NCBI RefSeq assembly: GCF_000772105.1
Contig: NZ_CP009357.1
Coordinates: forward strand, 58,809 to 122,808
Length of the DNA stretch: 64,000 nt
Reading direction: 5' to 3'
Source: Vibrio tubiashii ATCC 19109
GTDB lineage: Bacteria > Pseudomonadota > Gammaproteobacteria > Enterobacterales > Vibrionaceae
Part shown: piece after piece, positions 9,701 to 17,993 of the stretch
Position numbering within the stretch: position 1 is the first letter of the stretch
How the letters are laid out: each line of letters begins with the position of its first letter
Program-made: the position numbers and the translations under genes
Notes under the pieces: model-generated
Told to the model about the DNA's origin: nothing
What the model saw: the letters and a program-made list of their open reading frames with translations, nothing else
Database searches by the model: none

Positions 9701-10400
9701 CAATGAAGAGAAAGGAAACTCATCATCATTTGAATTGATAAAAACGACAAGTAATTTTTCGGTTGATGAAGATGGAATTATACCCATAACGGGAATTGAG
9801 TGGTTTCCTGATGATGCGGCAAACAGGCTTCATGAGTTCCTCATGTCCGTTTGGCCGAAAGATAGATTGGGTGAGAACGTAGATTTCGTAGCAAATTCGC
9901 TTTGTAATTCAAGTATGAAGGCAAAGCAAAATGAATCTACCTCAGACACGATTCGTCGCTACTTATCTACCCAGTTCTACAAGGATCACCTTAAGACCTA
10001 CAAGAAACGTCCAATTTACTGGCTGTTCAGCTCTGGTAAACAGAAGGCTTTCGAGTGCCTTGTTTATCTGCACCGGTATAACGAAGGTACGCTGGCGCGT
10101 ATGCGTACCGAGTACGTCATTCCCCTGACAGCGAAGATGGCGGCCTATGCTCAAAAGCTGGAGAACGATAAAGAAGCCAGTGGATCGGCAGCGGAGGTGA
10201 AGCGGCTTGAAAAGGAAATTGCCCAACTGCACAAGCAGCAGGCTGAGTTGAGCGAGTTCGACGAAAAGTTACGCCACTATGCTGACCAGAGAATAAGCCT
10301 GGATCTGGATGATGGCGTAAAGGTCAACTACGGCAAGTTTGGTGATTTACTGGCAGAAGTGAAAGCCATTACCGGCGAGGCTCCGGAGGCTCTATCATGA
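6780..10400 (+). CDS. pglX: BREX adenine-specific DNA methyltransferase PglX (type I)
   Basis: 1,206 aa. The SAM-binding motif IADIACGSGHI lies at about residues 303-313, and the catalytic NPPY of N6-adenine methyltransferases at about 504-507. Downstream of it (about 510-1000) is the variable target-recognition part; a coiled coil (about 1120-1180) ends the protein. It methylates the host's non-palindromic BREX site so that self DNA is spared. Bases from about 7,620 to 9,950 are visibly more AT-rich than both ends of the gene and the neighbouring genes, suggesting exchange of the specificity region. It overlaps pglZ by 4 bp (ATGA). Confidence 0.93.
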   Translation: MNTNNVKKYAPKARKAFIEAMSKQAAKYGITKNKIEPAEQKGDLVLIGDRPFPASVIKPRERLVKRIEQQGFDQVMEHVAYSWFNRLCAIRYMERKGFLDHGRRVLSAADGSAGVPQILEECLDVELPGLDQAKVRELKLDGTKDEELYRELLLAQCHALHQAMPFLFEAVADESELLLPENLTKTDSLIRDLVASVPDEDWDHIEIIGWLYQFYISEKKDQVIGKVVKSEDIPAATQLFTPNWIVQYLVQNSVGRHWLQTYPDSPLKEKMPYYIEPPEQSPEVMSKIADITPSEVSPESLKIADIACGSGHILVETYRVMKAIYEERGYRSRDIPQLILENNLFGLDIDDRAGQMAGFALLMLAREDDRRIFSRNIRLNILSLQESANVNLPSLWRSLNLTGEWQSGASQGLFEEEQQDLSSFAADNRYQLIQRTLERFKKAKTFGSLIDVSHDDYEELKELFQTLCELEIAGDSMQKAAASQLIPFVHQSIVLSQKYESVLANPPYMGSAYYNSTLKDFASLKFDEWGGDLFTCFIKQSLDMIAREGSVALITIGTWTFLPTFEAMRRQLLDCCIFTSIIDNGRGVWGSDHGSLMFSAKKIDGDLCGNKVATKYLSRGKGKVQQVNVIRSKYLSDKPLYIEQDLFKKIPGYVISVGATPELLNQFLESHRLRDLADARQGIKTGDIAKYLRYWHEVSYSNIKFDCNSSDESMVASEQWYPCNKGGEFRKWYGNQDYVLNWKSDGFEIRNFKDESGKLRSRPQNTHLFFKEGITWSTVTMGRPSFRYSKPGRIFESGGSTIFTNEDIYYLLGVLNSKLGEVSVGILSPKVSLGEGAVSKFPIPDLSSDKKDKISECAKTLVQIFSTIDSWDESTFDFTGLFDFPSQDNLEVYATRWIEKYKSILNDIKRQEDLINSIVLGSGFEKNTDEVDPQDYGLPEINSSVIVERIVSFAIGCMMGRFSLESKGVVYADSNEEKGNSSSFELIKTTSNFSVDEDGIIPITGIEWFPDDAANRLHEFLMSVWPKDRLGENVDFVANSLCNSSMKAKQNESTSDTIRRYLSTQFYKDHLKTYKKRPIYWLFSSGKQKAFECLVYLHRYNEGTLARMRTEYVIPLTAKMAAYAQKLENDKEASGSAAEVKRLEKEIAQLHKQQAELSEFDEKLRHYADQRISLDLDDGVKVNYGKFGDLLAEVKAITGEAPEALS

Positions 10401-13021
10401 ATCTGAACCAGCTTCGAGAGGGCCTTGAGCAGGCCTTCTACAAAGAGAACCATCGCCTGGTGTTTTGGTATGACCCGGAGCAGTCATTTGTGGATGAGCT
10501 ACCGTCCCTGTCTCTCGTGGACGTGCAGATCCTCAACATGGCCAATGAATCAGCATTGGGTACCAAGCTCAAACTGGAGTTGGAAGATAAGGCCGGTAAG
10601 TATCTCCTGTACTTCCCATTTGCCGAGCCAGATGTAGAAAAGGACTGGCTGCTCGACATCAAGTTGTACTCCAGATGCTTCTACGCCGACCGCTTCTCAA
10701 TCATCTTCAACGAGCTTGGACTACACCAGCAAAGCTTGAGAGAGCACCTCGCTAAGCGAGACAAATTCCTTGCCAACAAAGCAAGGCTGACGGCACTGCA
10801 ACGCTATGTTCAGCCGGACTTTGATGAGTCTGATCTGGACATGGCCATGATAGCTTCTGTGGTGAAGGCGGAAAGCTGTGATCTCCCTCATGTGATCCTG
10901 GCGCTTGCGGAAGAGACGGTATCGGATGACCTTGGCCTGGAGGCCAACCCCGCTTCAATCAATGAACTTGAAAAGTACGACCTTATTCCGGCCTTGGTAG
11001 CTGCGCTTCAGTCCGAAATTGGTTACCCGGCTACGGTAGAGGAGCTGAAGGGAGAAGCACAGTTCAAGCTGGGGCATTTCTTCATCCGGCTGCTGGTTAC
11101 CGGCTTCTGCGAGAGCGTCGGTGATGTTCCCGGCTGGGCTCAAGAATTGGTAATGTCTTCGGCCAGCTCCCGTGCGACGGCCAGAGCACTACTTTCACGC
11201 TGGCGAGACAGCTCTCGGTATTACAAGGCATTCGATGCCGTGTCTGGGTGGGTGGCGATCGCGCTGCGGATCAAAGACAAGATGGGTATATTCGATACCG
11301 ACCAACTTAGCGATGTTGTTACCTTTGAGGCCGTGGAGCAGAAGATTATTGTCGATCTGGCCGTGGCCATCCCTCATGCTCCCAAGGGGGAGTTGGAACG
11401 TTTCCGCGCAATGATCGCGTCGCGCCTAGACGGCTACTGGGCTTCCAAGCATAAAGACGACACGACGCGCCGGAAGTACCGCACCGTTTATACCGCATTG
11501 CAGGCTGCTATCGACCTCTTCAGCTTGCGTATTCAGCATGATAGCGGATTCCACTTTGAGTCGAGTGAAGCGCTATACAAGGCTTACGAGCGAGACCTAT
11601 ACCGCTTCGATATGGCCTACCGTCATTACTGTGAAGCGTCCCAGCGTGCGCATGTAGAGATCCTGAAGAAGCTCGATGACGAAGTGGAGAATTGCTACGC
11701 CTACTGGTACATCGACAACCTGGCGAAGAACTGGGGTGACCGCGTTGAGGTGGAGCAGCGTCTCTCTCAGTGGCGCTTCCCTGGAATACCTAATCAGCAG
11801 GACTTCTTTCAGGGACTGGTGAAACCGTTGTTTTCCAAGGCTACAAAGCGCCGGGTTGTGGTCATTATCAGTGATGCCTTCCGCTATGAGGCGGCAGTTG
11901 AGCTTCGCGATCGGATCAACGACAAGCGCTACTCTGAAGCTACTCTGTCTTCCCAACTTGGCGTTGTCCCAAGTTATACGACATTGGGGATGGCGTCCCT
12001 CTTACCTCATAAAACGCTGGAGTACCGTGAAACAGCGTCAGATGACGTGTTTGTGGATGGCCAATCCAGTAAGGGCACAGCGGCAAGAACCAAGATCCTT
12101 GCAGCGCATGGCGGTCTGGCCGTGACAGCAGAAACCGTTAAAGCCTGGTCGAGGGATGAAGGCCGGGAAGCTCTCAAAGATCAGGAGCTGGTCTATGTCT
12201 ACCACAATGTGGTGGATGCCCGAGGCGATAGCTCATCGACGGAATCTGAAACCTTCATGGCCGTTGAACACGCCATCGAGGAGTTGACCGAGTTGAGCCG
12301 CAAGATCTTGATGCACTTCAACACGTCGACGGTGCTCATCACGGCAGATCACGGGTTCTTATTTCAGCAAAGTAAGCTGGAGGCTGCCGATCGCTCCTCT
12401 CTGGCTGAAAAGCCAACCAATGCCCTGAAGAACAAGAAGCGCTATGTGGTGGGCTTTGGTCTGCCAGACACCAAAGAAGCCTGGAAGGGTTCTACCAAGT
12501 CAACAGCCGGAACAGCTTCAGATACGGATTTCTGGGTACCGAAAGGGGCCAACCGATTCCATTTCGTGGGCGGTTCACGTTTTGTCCACGGTGGGGTTAT
12601 GCCGCAAGAGATTGTCGTGCCGGTATTGACCGTCAAACAGCTTCGTGGCGAAAAAGCCGAGAAGCGTACCAAGCGAAAAGTAGGGGTCATTTCCACCAAG
12701 TCCACCCTGAAAATGGTGAACAACATCCAGAAGTTCGACCTGATGCAGACCGAAGTGGTCAGTGATTTGGTTACACCGGTCACGGTGTCAGTGGCCATCT
12801 ACGACGGTGATAGCAAGATCTCCAGCGAAGAGACGGTGACCTTTGACTGTGCAACCGATTCGGTCGCGGAGCGGGTCAAGCAAGTACGACTCTCACTGTC
12901 TGGGACGGACTTCGATCGGAAGAAGGATTACTTCCTGGTGCTCAAGGACAAGGACCTGAATACCGAGATGGAGCGCTATAAGGTCACCATCGACCTGGCG
13001 TTTACCGATGACTTCTTTTAA
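10397..13021 (+). CDS. pglZ: BREX protein PglZ, alkaline-phosphatase-superfamily protein
   Basis: 874 aa. The PglZ domain shows the metal-binding segments VVIISDAFRYEAA (about residue 487) and LITADHGFLF (about 645) of the alkaline phosphatase fold. The large helical N-terminal part is BREX-type, and the C-terminal region (about 780-874) is beta-rich. PglZ is one of the two hallmark proteins of all BREX types. Its start overlaps the stop of pglX, so the two are translationally coupled. Confidence 0.93.
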   Translation: MNLNQLREGLEQAFYKENHRLVFWYDPEQSFVDELPSLSLVDVQILNMANESALGTKLKLELEDKAGKYLLYFPFAEPDVEKDWLLDIKLYSRCFYADRFSIIFNELGLHQQSLREHLAKRDKFLANKARLTALQRYVQPDFDESDLDMAMIASVVKAESCDLPHVILALAEETVSDDLGLEANPASINELEKYDLIPALVAALQSEIGYPATVEELKGEAQFKLGHFFIRLLVTGFCESVGDVPGWAQELVMSSASSRATARALLSRWRDSSRYYKAFDAVSGWVAIALRIKDKMGIFDTDQLSDVVTFEAVEQKIIVDLAVAIPHAPKGELERFRAMIASRLDGYWASKHKDDTTRRKYRTVYTALQAAIDLFSLRIQHDSGFHFESSEALYKAYERDLYRFDMAYRHYCEASQRAHVEILKKLDDEVENCYAYWYIDNLAKNWGDRVEVEQRLSQWRFPGIPNQQDFFQGLVKPLFSKATKRRVVVIISDAFRYEAAVELRDRINDKRYSEATLSSQLGVVPSYTTLGMASLLPHKTLEYRETASDDVFVDGQSSKGTAARTKILAAHGGLAVTAETVKAWSRDEGREALKDQELVYVYHNVVDARGDSSSTESETFMAVEHAIEELTELSRKILMHFNTSTVLITADHGFLFQQSKLEAADRSSLAEKPTNALKNKKRYVVGFGLPDTKEAWKGSTKSTAGTASDTDFWVPKGANRFHFVGGSRFVHGGVMPQEIVVPVLTVKQLRGEKAEKRTKRKVGVISTKSTLKMVNNIQKFDLMQTEVVSDLVTPVTVSVAIYDGDSKISSEETVTFDCATDSVAERVKQVRLSLSGTDFDRKKDYFLVLKDKDLNTEMERYKVTIDLAFTDDFF

Positions 13022-13050
13022 CCATGATTTGACGATAGAGCGTGCCGAGT

Positions 13051-15090
13051 ATGGAATCCGCTAACGATAAAGAATTAGATCAACTGCTGAATGAGCACTT
13101 TGCGGGTCGTGTGGTTCGCAAGGATCTCACCAAGCTCATTAAAGAAGGGGCGAATGTCCCTGTCTATGTGCTCGAATACCTGCTTGGCATGTACTGCGCG
13201 TCTGATGATCCAGACATCATTGAGCAAGGGCTGAACAACGTCAAAACCGTGTTGGCAGAGAATTACGTGCGCCCGGATGAGGCTGAGAAGGTTAAGTCCC
13301 TGGTGAAGGAGCGCGGAACCTATAAGGTCATCGACCGGGTTACCGTGAAGCTGAATGAACGCAAGGATAAATATGAGGCCTCCTTCAGCAATCTGGGTAT
13401 CAAGGACGCTGAAATTTCCTCTGGTATCGTCAAAGAGTACGAGAAGCTGCTGGTGGGTGGTATCTGGGTCATTGCCACTTTGAGTTATTACCACGAGGAA
13501 GGGCAGACCGGTTCGCCTTTCGGAGTAACGCTGCTCAAGCCAATCCAGATGCCGAACATGAATATGGACGAACTCTTCCAGGGGAGAGCTGCTTTGACAA
13601 CGGACCAGTGGCGTGAGTGTTTGATACGGTCAGTTGGTATGGAGCCAGCGGCGTTAGGTGTCGATGTGCAATGGCACATTCTGGCCCGGATGATTCCATT
13701 CGTTGAGAACAACTATAACGTCTGTGAGTTGGGTCCACGCGGGACAGGTAAAAGCCATATTTACAAGGAATGCTCCCCCAACAGCATTTTGGTGTCTGGC
13801 GGCCAAACGACCGTGGCCAACCTGTTTTACAACATGAGTTCACGCCGAATTGGTCTGGTCGGGCTTTGGGACTTGGTTGCCTTCGATGAGGTGGCCGGGA
13901 TCTCCTTCAAGGACAAAGATGGTGTCCAGATCATGAAGGACTATATGGCTTCTGGTTCCTTTGCCCGTGGCCGTGAACAGATGGAAGCTTCCGCCTCTAT
14001 GGTGTTTGTAGGCAACATCAACCAGAGCGTTGAGTCCTTAGTGAAAACAAGTCATCTGCTGGCACCATTCCCGGATGCCATGATCGACTCCGCTTTCTTT
14101 GACCGTTTCCATGCCTACATCCCAGGCTGGGAAATCCCCAAGATGCGCCCAGAGTTTTTCACCAACCGTTACGGCTTGATTGTTGACTACCTGGCAGAGT
14201 TTTATCGGGAGATGCGCAAGCGCAGCTTCGCAGATGCTATCGAGAAATACTTTAAGCTGGGGAACAACCTGAACCAGCGTGATGTGATCGCGGTACGCAA
14301 GACAGTTTCTGGCCTACTGAAACTACTATTCCCGCATGGACAGTTCGATAAAGAGGATGTGCGCCAGTGCCTGGAGTATGCCCTTCAGGTTCGACGCAGG
14401 GTGAAGGAACAACTCAAGAAGATTGGTGGCATGGAGTTCTACGATGTCCACTTCAGTTACATCGACAATGATTCGCTGGAAGAGCATTTCGTATCAGTCA
14501 AAGAGCAGGGTGGCGGTGGCCTGATCCCAGAAGGCCCTGGTAAGCCCGGATTCCTTCACACCATTGGTCTCAGCAACAAAGGGATGCCTGGCTTATACCG
14601 GCTGGAACTTCAGGTTACCAAGGGCTCCGGCAAGTTGGCCACATCAGGGCTATGGAACTCCAGTGCAGCTAAAGAGCAGGTGAAGATTGCCTTTGATTAC
14701 TTCAAGGCTAACGCATCCAGGATCAGCGGTGGGAGTAAAGTGGGAGAACATGACTTCCATTTGCACGCAGTTGAGCTTCAGAACACCGGGCCATTCAGTC
14801 ACCTGGCGCTCTCCAGTCTTGTTGCCTTTGCGTCAGGCCTCCTTGGTAAGCCTCTTCAGAACCAGATGGTGGTGCTGGGGGATATGAGTCTGGGCGGTTC
14901 CGTTACGCCGGTAGAAAGCCTTGCTGAGTGCCTCCAGGTCGCTTTTGATGCAGGGGCCAAGAAAGTGGCCTTGCCGATGAGCAGTGCAGCAGACATACCA
15001 ACGATTCCGGCTGAACTGTTTACCAAGTTCCAGACAAGTTTTTACGCCGATCCGGTTGATGCGGTGTTTAAGGCTCTTGGGGTGGATTAA
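13051..15090 (+). CDS. brxL: BREX protein BrxL, AAA+ with Lon-like C-terminal domain
   Basis: About 679 aa. Walker A LGPRGTGKSHIYKE lies near residue 230 and Walker B-like LVAFDEVAGI near 280. A C-terminal Lon-like domain (about 490-679) contains GDMSLGGSVTPVESLAE and AGAKKVALPMSSA. BrxL forms DNA-binding AAA+ rings and defines type I BREX together with brxA/B/C. The lysine of the Lon dyad is not obvious in the SLAECL segment, so protease activity should not be assumed. GTG 13042 and ATG 13051 are both possible starts; I list the ATG. Confidence 0.9.
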   Translation: MESANDKELDQLLNEHFAGRVVRKDLTKLIKEGANVPVYVLEYLLGMYCASDDPDIIEQGLNNVKTVLAENYVRPDEAEKVKSLVKERGTYKVIDRVTVKLNERKDKYEASFSNLGIKDAEISSGIVKEYEKLLVGGIWVIATLSYYHEEGQTGSPFGVTLLKPIQMPNMNMDELFQGRAALTTDQWRECLIRSVGMEPAALGVDVQWHILARMIPFVENNYNVCELGPRGTGKSHIYKECSPNSILVSGGQTTVANLFYNMSSRRIGLVGLWDLVAFDEVAGISFKDKDGVQIMKDYMASGSFARGREQMEASASMVFVGNINQSVESLVKTSHLLAPFPDAMIDSAFFDRFHAYIPGWEIPKMRPEFFTNRYGLIVDYLAEFYREMRKRSFADAIEKYFKLGNNLNQRDVIAVRKTVSGLLKLLFPHGQFDKEDVRQCLEYALQVRRRVKEQLKKIGGMEFYDVHFSYIDNDSLEEHFVSVKEQGGGGLIPEGPGKPGFLHTIGLSNKGMPGLYRLELQVTKGSGKLATSGLWNSSAAKEQVKIAFDYFKANASRISGGSKVGEHDFHLHAVELQNTGPFSHLALSSLVAFASGLLGKPLQNQMVVLGDMSLGGSVTPVESLAECLQVAFDAGAKKVALPMSSAADIPTIPAELFTKFQTSFYADPVDAVFKALGVD

Positions 15091-15130
15091 TGAAAGGCAT
15101 CGAAATGAAATCAGGGTTAGAAGGACGTTC

Positions 15131-16552
15131 ATGAAACAGGTCGAAATCGAAAATCAGTTACGAGAAGTTGTCAGCAGGCTGATAACTGAGATTGATCTGG
15201 CAACGAAGCAGGGAAGGCTTGATGTTAACCTGATTTCTGAAGATGCCTGGATACCTATCCTGAAGGAGGTTTACCAGTGCCCGAATCTTGTAAATCTGAA
15301 TAGAAAACACAAGAACTTCCCTGGCATTGATTTAGGAGATGAGCAGGACCGGGTTGCCTTCCAAGTAACCTCGTCCACTGACCTTGAGAAGGTCAAATCG
15401 ACCTTGGAGCAGTTTAAGAAACGCAATTACAAGAATGCCTTTGACGAGCTCTATATATTCACGCTGCGTTCTAAGCAGAAAAGCTACTCTCAGGATGCGA
15501 TTGATAACGTCATTGGTGATGAAATACGCTTTGATGCAAAGGAGCACATCATTGATCCTGGCGATATTTTGGCTCAGATAACCGGGTTACGGTTGCCAGC
15601 ACAAGAGAGAATGTTGCAGGAGTTTCGCGCGATACTAGGAGATGTAGAAGCATCGGTCAAAGAGTTAAACGCGCCCGAGAATGCTCCGTATATCTTAGTT
15701 TCAAATCTCATTGAGGTTACACCTCCAAAGGAATTGTATGTAGCCGAATTGTGCATCGACGAAGAAAGCACAATTGCAGCGGCCAAGCGCGATTTGAACT
15801 ACAACGGGAGACGCCCTAACAAGCATCTATTGGTGAGACTGGCTTTACAGCTCGCTGGGTTAGATTGTCATGGCTGGGCGATATTTGAGAATCGCATTTT
15901 CACGTTCTATGACATGGAGCGTGAGTCGGCTTTCAGATCCATAGTAGACGTTGGAAGTATCGAAGAGCTCACGACGGAAGATATTTCACAACATGAACTC
16001 GTTGAATATCAGAATCTTTTCAAGTATCTGATGAAGGATACACTCCGGGATCAGCTTCATGCGTTCAATGTAAATTGGAGTAAGCAACAAAATCAATTTT
16101 ACTTTTTGCCTGATGAAAAAGACTCTGAGCAGAGAAGGGAAGAATGGGTTGGTAAAAAGCTCTCACGAAGAAGAGTTTTTGAAAAGAAGTACCAGACGAA
16201 AGACCCAACAAAAGTAGCCTTCTTCAAGCACTTGGCATTTGACATCTCATTCATTGATGTTGACTCACAGTGGTATGCCACTGTTACCCCTAGCTGGTAC
16301 TACACATGGAATCTGTATAAGCGCAATCGATTCCATGATGATCTTCTCTCAAAGCAGAAGCGTCTTGAGCATAACAATTCCGTTAGAGATCAAGTTAGAT
16401 TCATCGGGTATTTCCTTGCTAATAGCCGTAATGATAACGATTTGATCTCATTTGGCGAATTGGTCGAATTCCAATGTTTGTCCAACATATCACTCGAAGA
16501 AAACGACGAGCTGGAAGAAGTGTTGGAAGAGGAGGATGCCAGTGCAAATTAA
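15131..16552 (+). CDS. SMEK-domain nuclease-like protein with C-terminal APAZ-like region; pAgo partner
   Basis: 473 aa. The N-terminal domain (about residues 1-150) reads as a SMEK domain, a PD-(D/E)XK-like fold with FPGIDLGD at about 63-70 followed by VAFQVTS. The last motif has Q and T where a classical nuclease has E and K. Residues about 190-460 differ in character. The segment with RRVFEKKY, AFFKHLAFDISF, QWYATVTPSWYYTW and VRFIGYFLA resembles the APAZ domain that pairs with short Argonautes. It overlaps the Argonaute gene by 11 bp. Known short-pAgo partners carry SIR2, TIR or DREN/Mrr effectors; SMEK would be a variant. SD AAGGA lies 7 nt before ATG 15131. The APAZ call is my inference from motif order. 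Confidence 0.65.
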   Translation: MKQVEIENQLREVVSRLITEIDLATKQGRLDVNLISEDAWIPILKEVYQCPNLVNLNRKHKNFPGIDLGDEQDRVAFQVTSSTDLEKVKSTLEQFKKRNYKNAFDELYIFTLRSKQKSYSQDAIDNVIGDEIRFDAKEHIIDPGDILAQITGLRLPAQERMLQEFRAILGDVEASVKELNAPENAPYILVSNLIEVTPPKELYVAELCIDEESTIAAAKRDLNYNGRRPNKHLLVRLALQLAGLDCHGWAIFENRIFTFYDMERESAFRSIVDVGSIEELTTEDISQHELVEYQNLFKYLMKDTLRDQLHAFNVNWSKQQNQFYFLPDEKDSEQRREEWVGKKLSRRRVFEKKYQTKDPTKVAFFKHLAFDISFIDVDSQWYATVTPSWYYTWNLYKRNRFHDDLLSKQKRLEHNNSVRDQVRFIGYFLANSRNDNDLISFGELVEFQCLSNISLEENDELEEVLEEEDASAN

Positions 16553-17984
16553 GATTCTTGAGGAGCCGAAGCTGGAGTTTGCCAATGGAACACACATCTG
16601 TCCAAAAGCAGGCATTGAAACCCTTGGCGTATATGACAAAAACGATGAATTCCGGCAAAGCGAGTTGAGACTGGGAATCGTTGGGCGCGGGGAAGGTGTC
16701 GATCTGTTAGATCTCTGGATAGCAAAATGCCAAGAAGGAATAGAGGCGAAGGAGTCAAAATATTCCAATCTGTTCAGAGGGTTTGGGGGATTCACACAGC
16801 ATCACGGTTTCTATGCAAAATTCCTGTATGGACCGACTCTAACCAGAACAATCCAGAAGTCAGAGCTAAACAAAACGCTGAAAATTCAATCCAGGGAAGA
16901 GCGAGTCAAGGTATGTGTTGACCTTTACTTCGATCAAATCCGGTTTCTTGCCGAGCATCGGCCTGTGGATGTCATTATTTGCGTTATCCCAAATGATATG
17001 TTCGATGCGCTGACCAAGGAGAAGGGAAAGGATGAAGATCCAGAAAACTATGATGGCGACTCGAACGATGACAAATCCAAGAACTCATTAGAGCATAACT
17101 TCCGCCGACTACTGAAAGCGAAGACTATGCATTTGGGTAAGCCGCTACAGCTTGTTTTAGAGAAGTCATTGTCCATTGATACCGGTAATAAGGGACAACA
17201 GGATGATGCGACGAGAGCGTGGAATTTTTGTACAGCACTTTACTACAAGGGGAACAAAACAATTCCGTGGCGATTGGTGGAGGAAACACATAAGCCTAAG
17301 ACTTGCTATGTCGGAATTGGATTTTATAAAAGTCGTGACAGTGAGACCGTATCAACCAGTTTGGCGCAGGTCTTTGATGAGTTTGGACATGGCGTAATTC
17401 TCAGGGGAGCTCCTGTTCAGTTGGATAAAAGAGACCGCCGACCGTACATGAACGAGGAGCAAGCGTTCGAGTTGTTAATGAACGCTTTAAATGAGTATGA
17501 CCACGCTTTGATGCAAATGCCTGCACGGATTGTCATTCACAAATCCAGCAACTTCCGGGAAGAAGAGATACGGGGTTTTACCAAGGCAATAGAAAGCAAG
17601 GGTATACGAATGAAAGACTTCGTAACCATTATGGAGTCCAAAGTCCGTCTCTACAGCTACGAACAGTATCCCCCTGTGAGGGGAACATTGCTATCACTAT
17701 CGGAAAGCAAGGCCATTCTCTATACAAAAGGTGCGGTCAATTTTTACAAGACCTATCCGGGGATGTATGTTCCGTCTCCACTGGAAATCAGAGCTTTTGA
17801 ACACGACTCTTCGTTGGAAGATTTATGTGAAGAAGTACTCGGGCTGACCAAGATGAACTGGAACAACACGCAATTTGACGGACGGTATCCGATCACACTG
17901 GAATGCTCACGGAAAGTTGGTGAAATCATGAAGTATGTTGAGGCTAACGAGAAGCCGCAAGTCAGTTATAGCTTCTACATGTGA
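16542..17984 (+). CDS. Short prokaryotic Argonaute (MID-PIWI), catalytically inactive
   Basis: 480 aa with no room for N or PAZ domains, the usual size of short pAgos. The MID domain includes a guide 5'-end pocket-like segment: LKAKTMHLGKPLQLVLEKSL, then ATRAWNFCTALYYKGN and PWRL. In the PIWI domain (about 240-480) the first catalytic Asp is absent (CYVGIGFYKS in place of the usual GID) and the later one is absent (IVIHKSSNF in place of HRDG). It should therefore bind guide and target but not cleave. C-terminal ITLECSRKVGEIMKYV is typical PIWI. GTG 16542 is chosen, 6 nt after GGAGG; ATG 16536 abuts the SD. Its partner gene overlaps it and a nuclease gene follows after 9 bp. Confidence 0.85.
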   Translation: MQIKILEEPKLEFANGTHICPKAGIETLGVYDKNDEFRQSELRLGIVGRGEGVDLLDLWIAKCQEGIEAKESKYSNLFRGFGGFTQHHGFYAKFLYGPTLTRTIQKSELNKTLKIQSREERVKVCVDLYFDQIRFLAEHRPVDVIICVIPNDMFDALTKEKGKDEDPENYDGDSNDDKSKNSLEHNFRRLLKAKTMHLGKPLQLVLEKSLSIDTGNKGQQDDATRAWNFCTALYYKGNKTIPWRLVEETHKPKTCYVGIGFYKSRDSETVSTSLAQVFDEFGHGVILRGAPVQLDKRDRRPYMNEEQAFELLMNALNEYDHALMQMPARIVIHKSSNFREEEIRGFTKAIESKGIRMKDFVTIMESKVRLYSYEQYPPVRGTLLSLSESKAILYTKGAVNFYKTYPGMYVPSPLEIRAFEHDSSLEDLCEEVLGLTKMNWNNTQFDGRYPITLECSRKVGEIMKYVEANEKPQVSYSFYM

Positions 17985-17993
17985 GGGAGTCCC

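Noticed and set aside
14984-15130. Upstream extension of the SMEK gene into brxL
   Set aside because: The extension is in another frame of brxL, is low-complexity and lacks a ribosome site; ATG 15,131 has AAGGA.
16542-17984. Argonaute as an active DNA-guided nuclease
   Set aside because: The catalytic aspartates of PIWI are missing at both recognisable positions, and the size fits inactive short pAgos.
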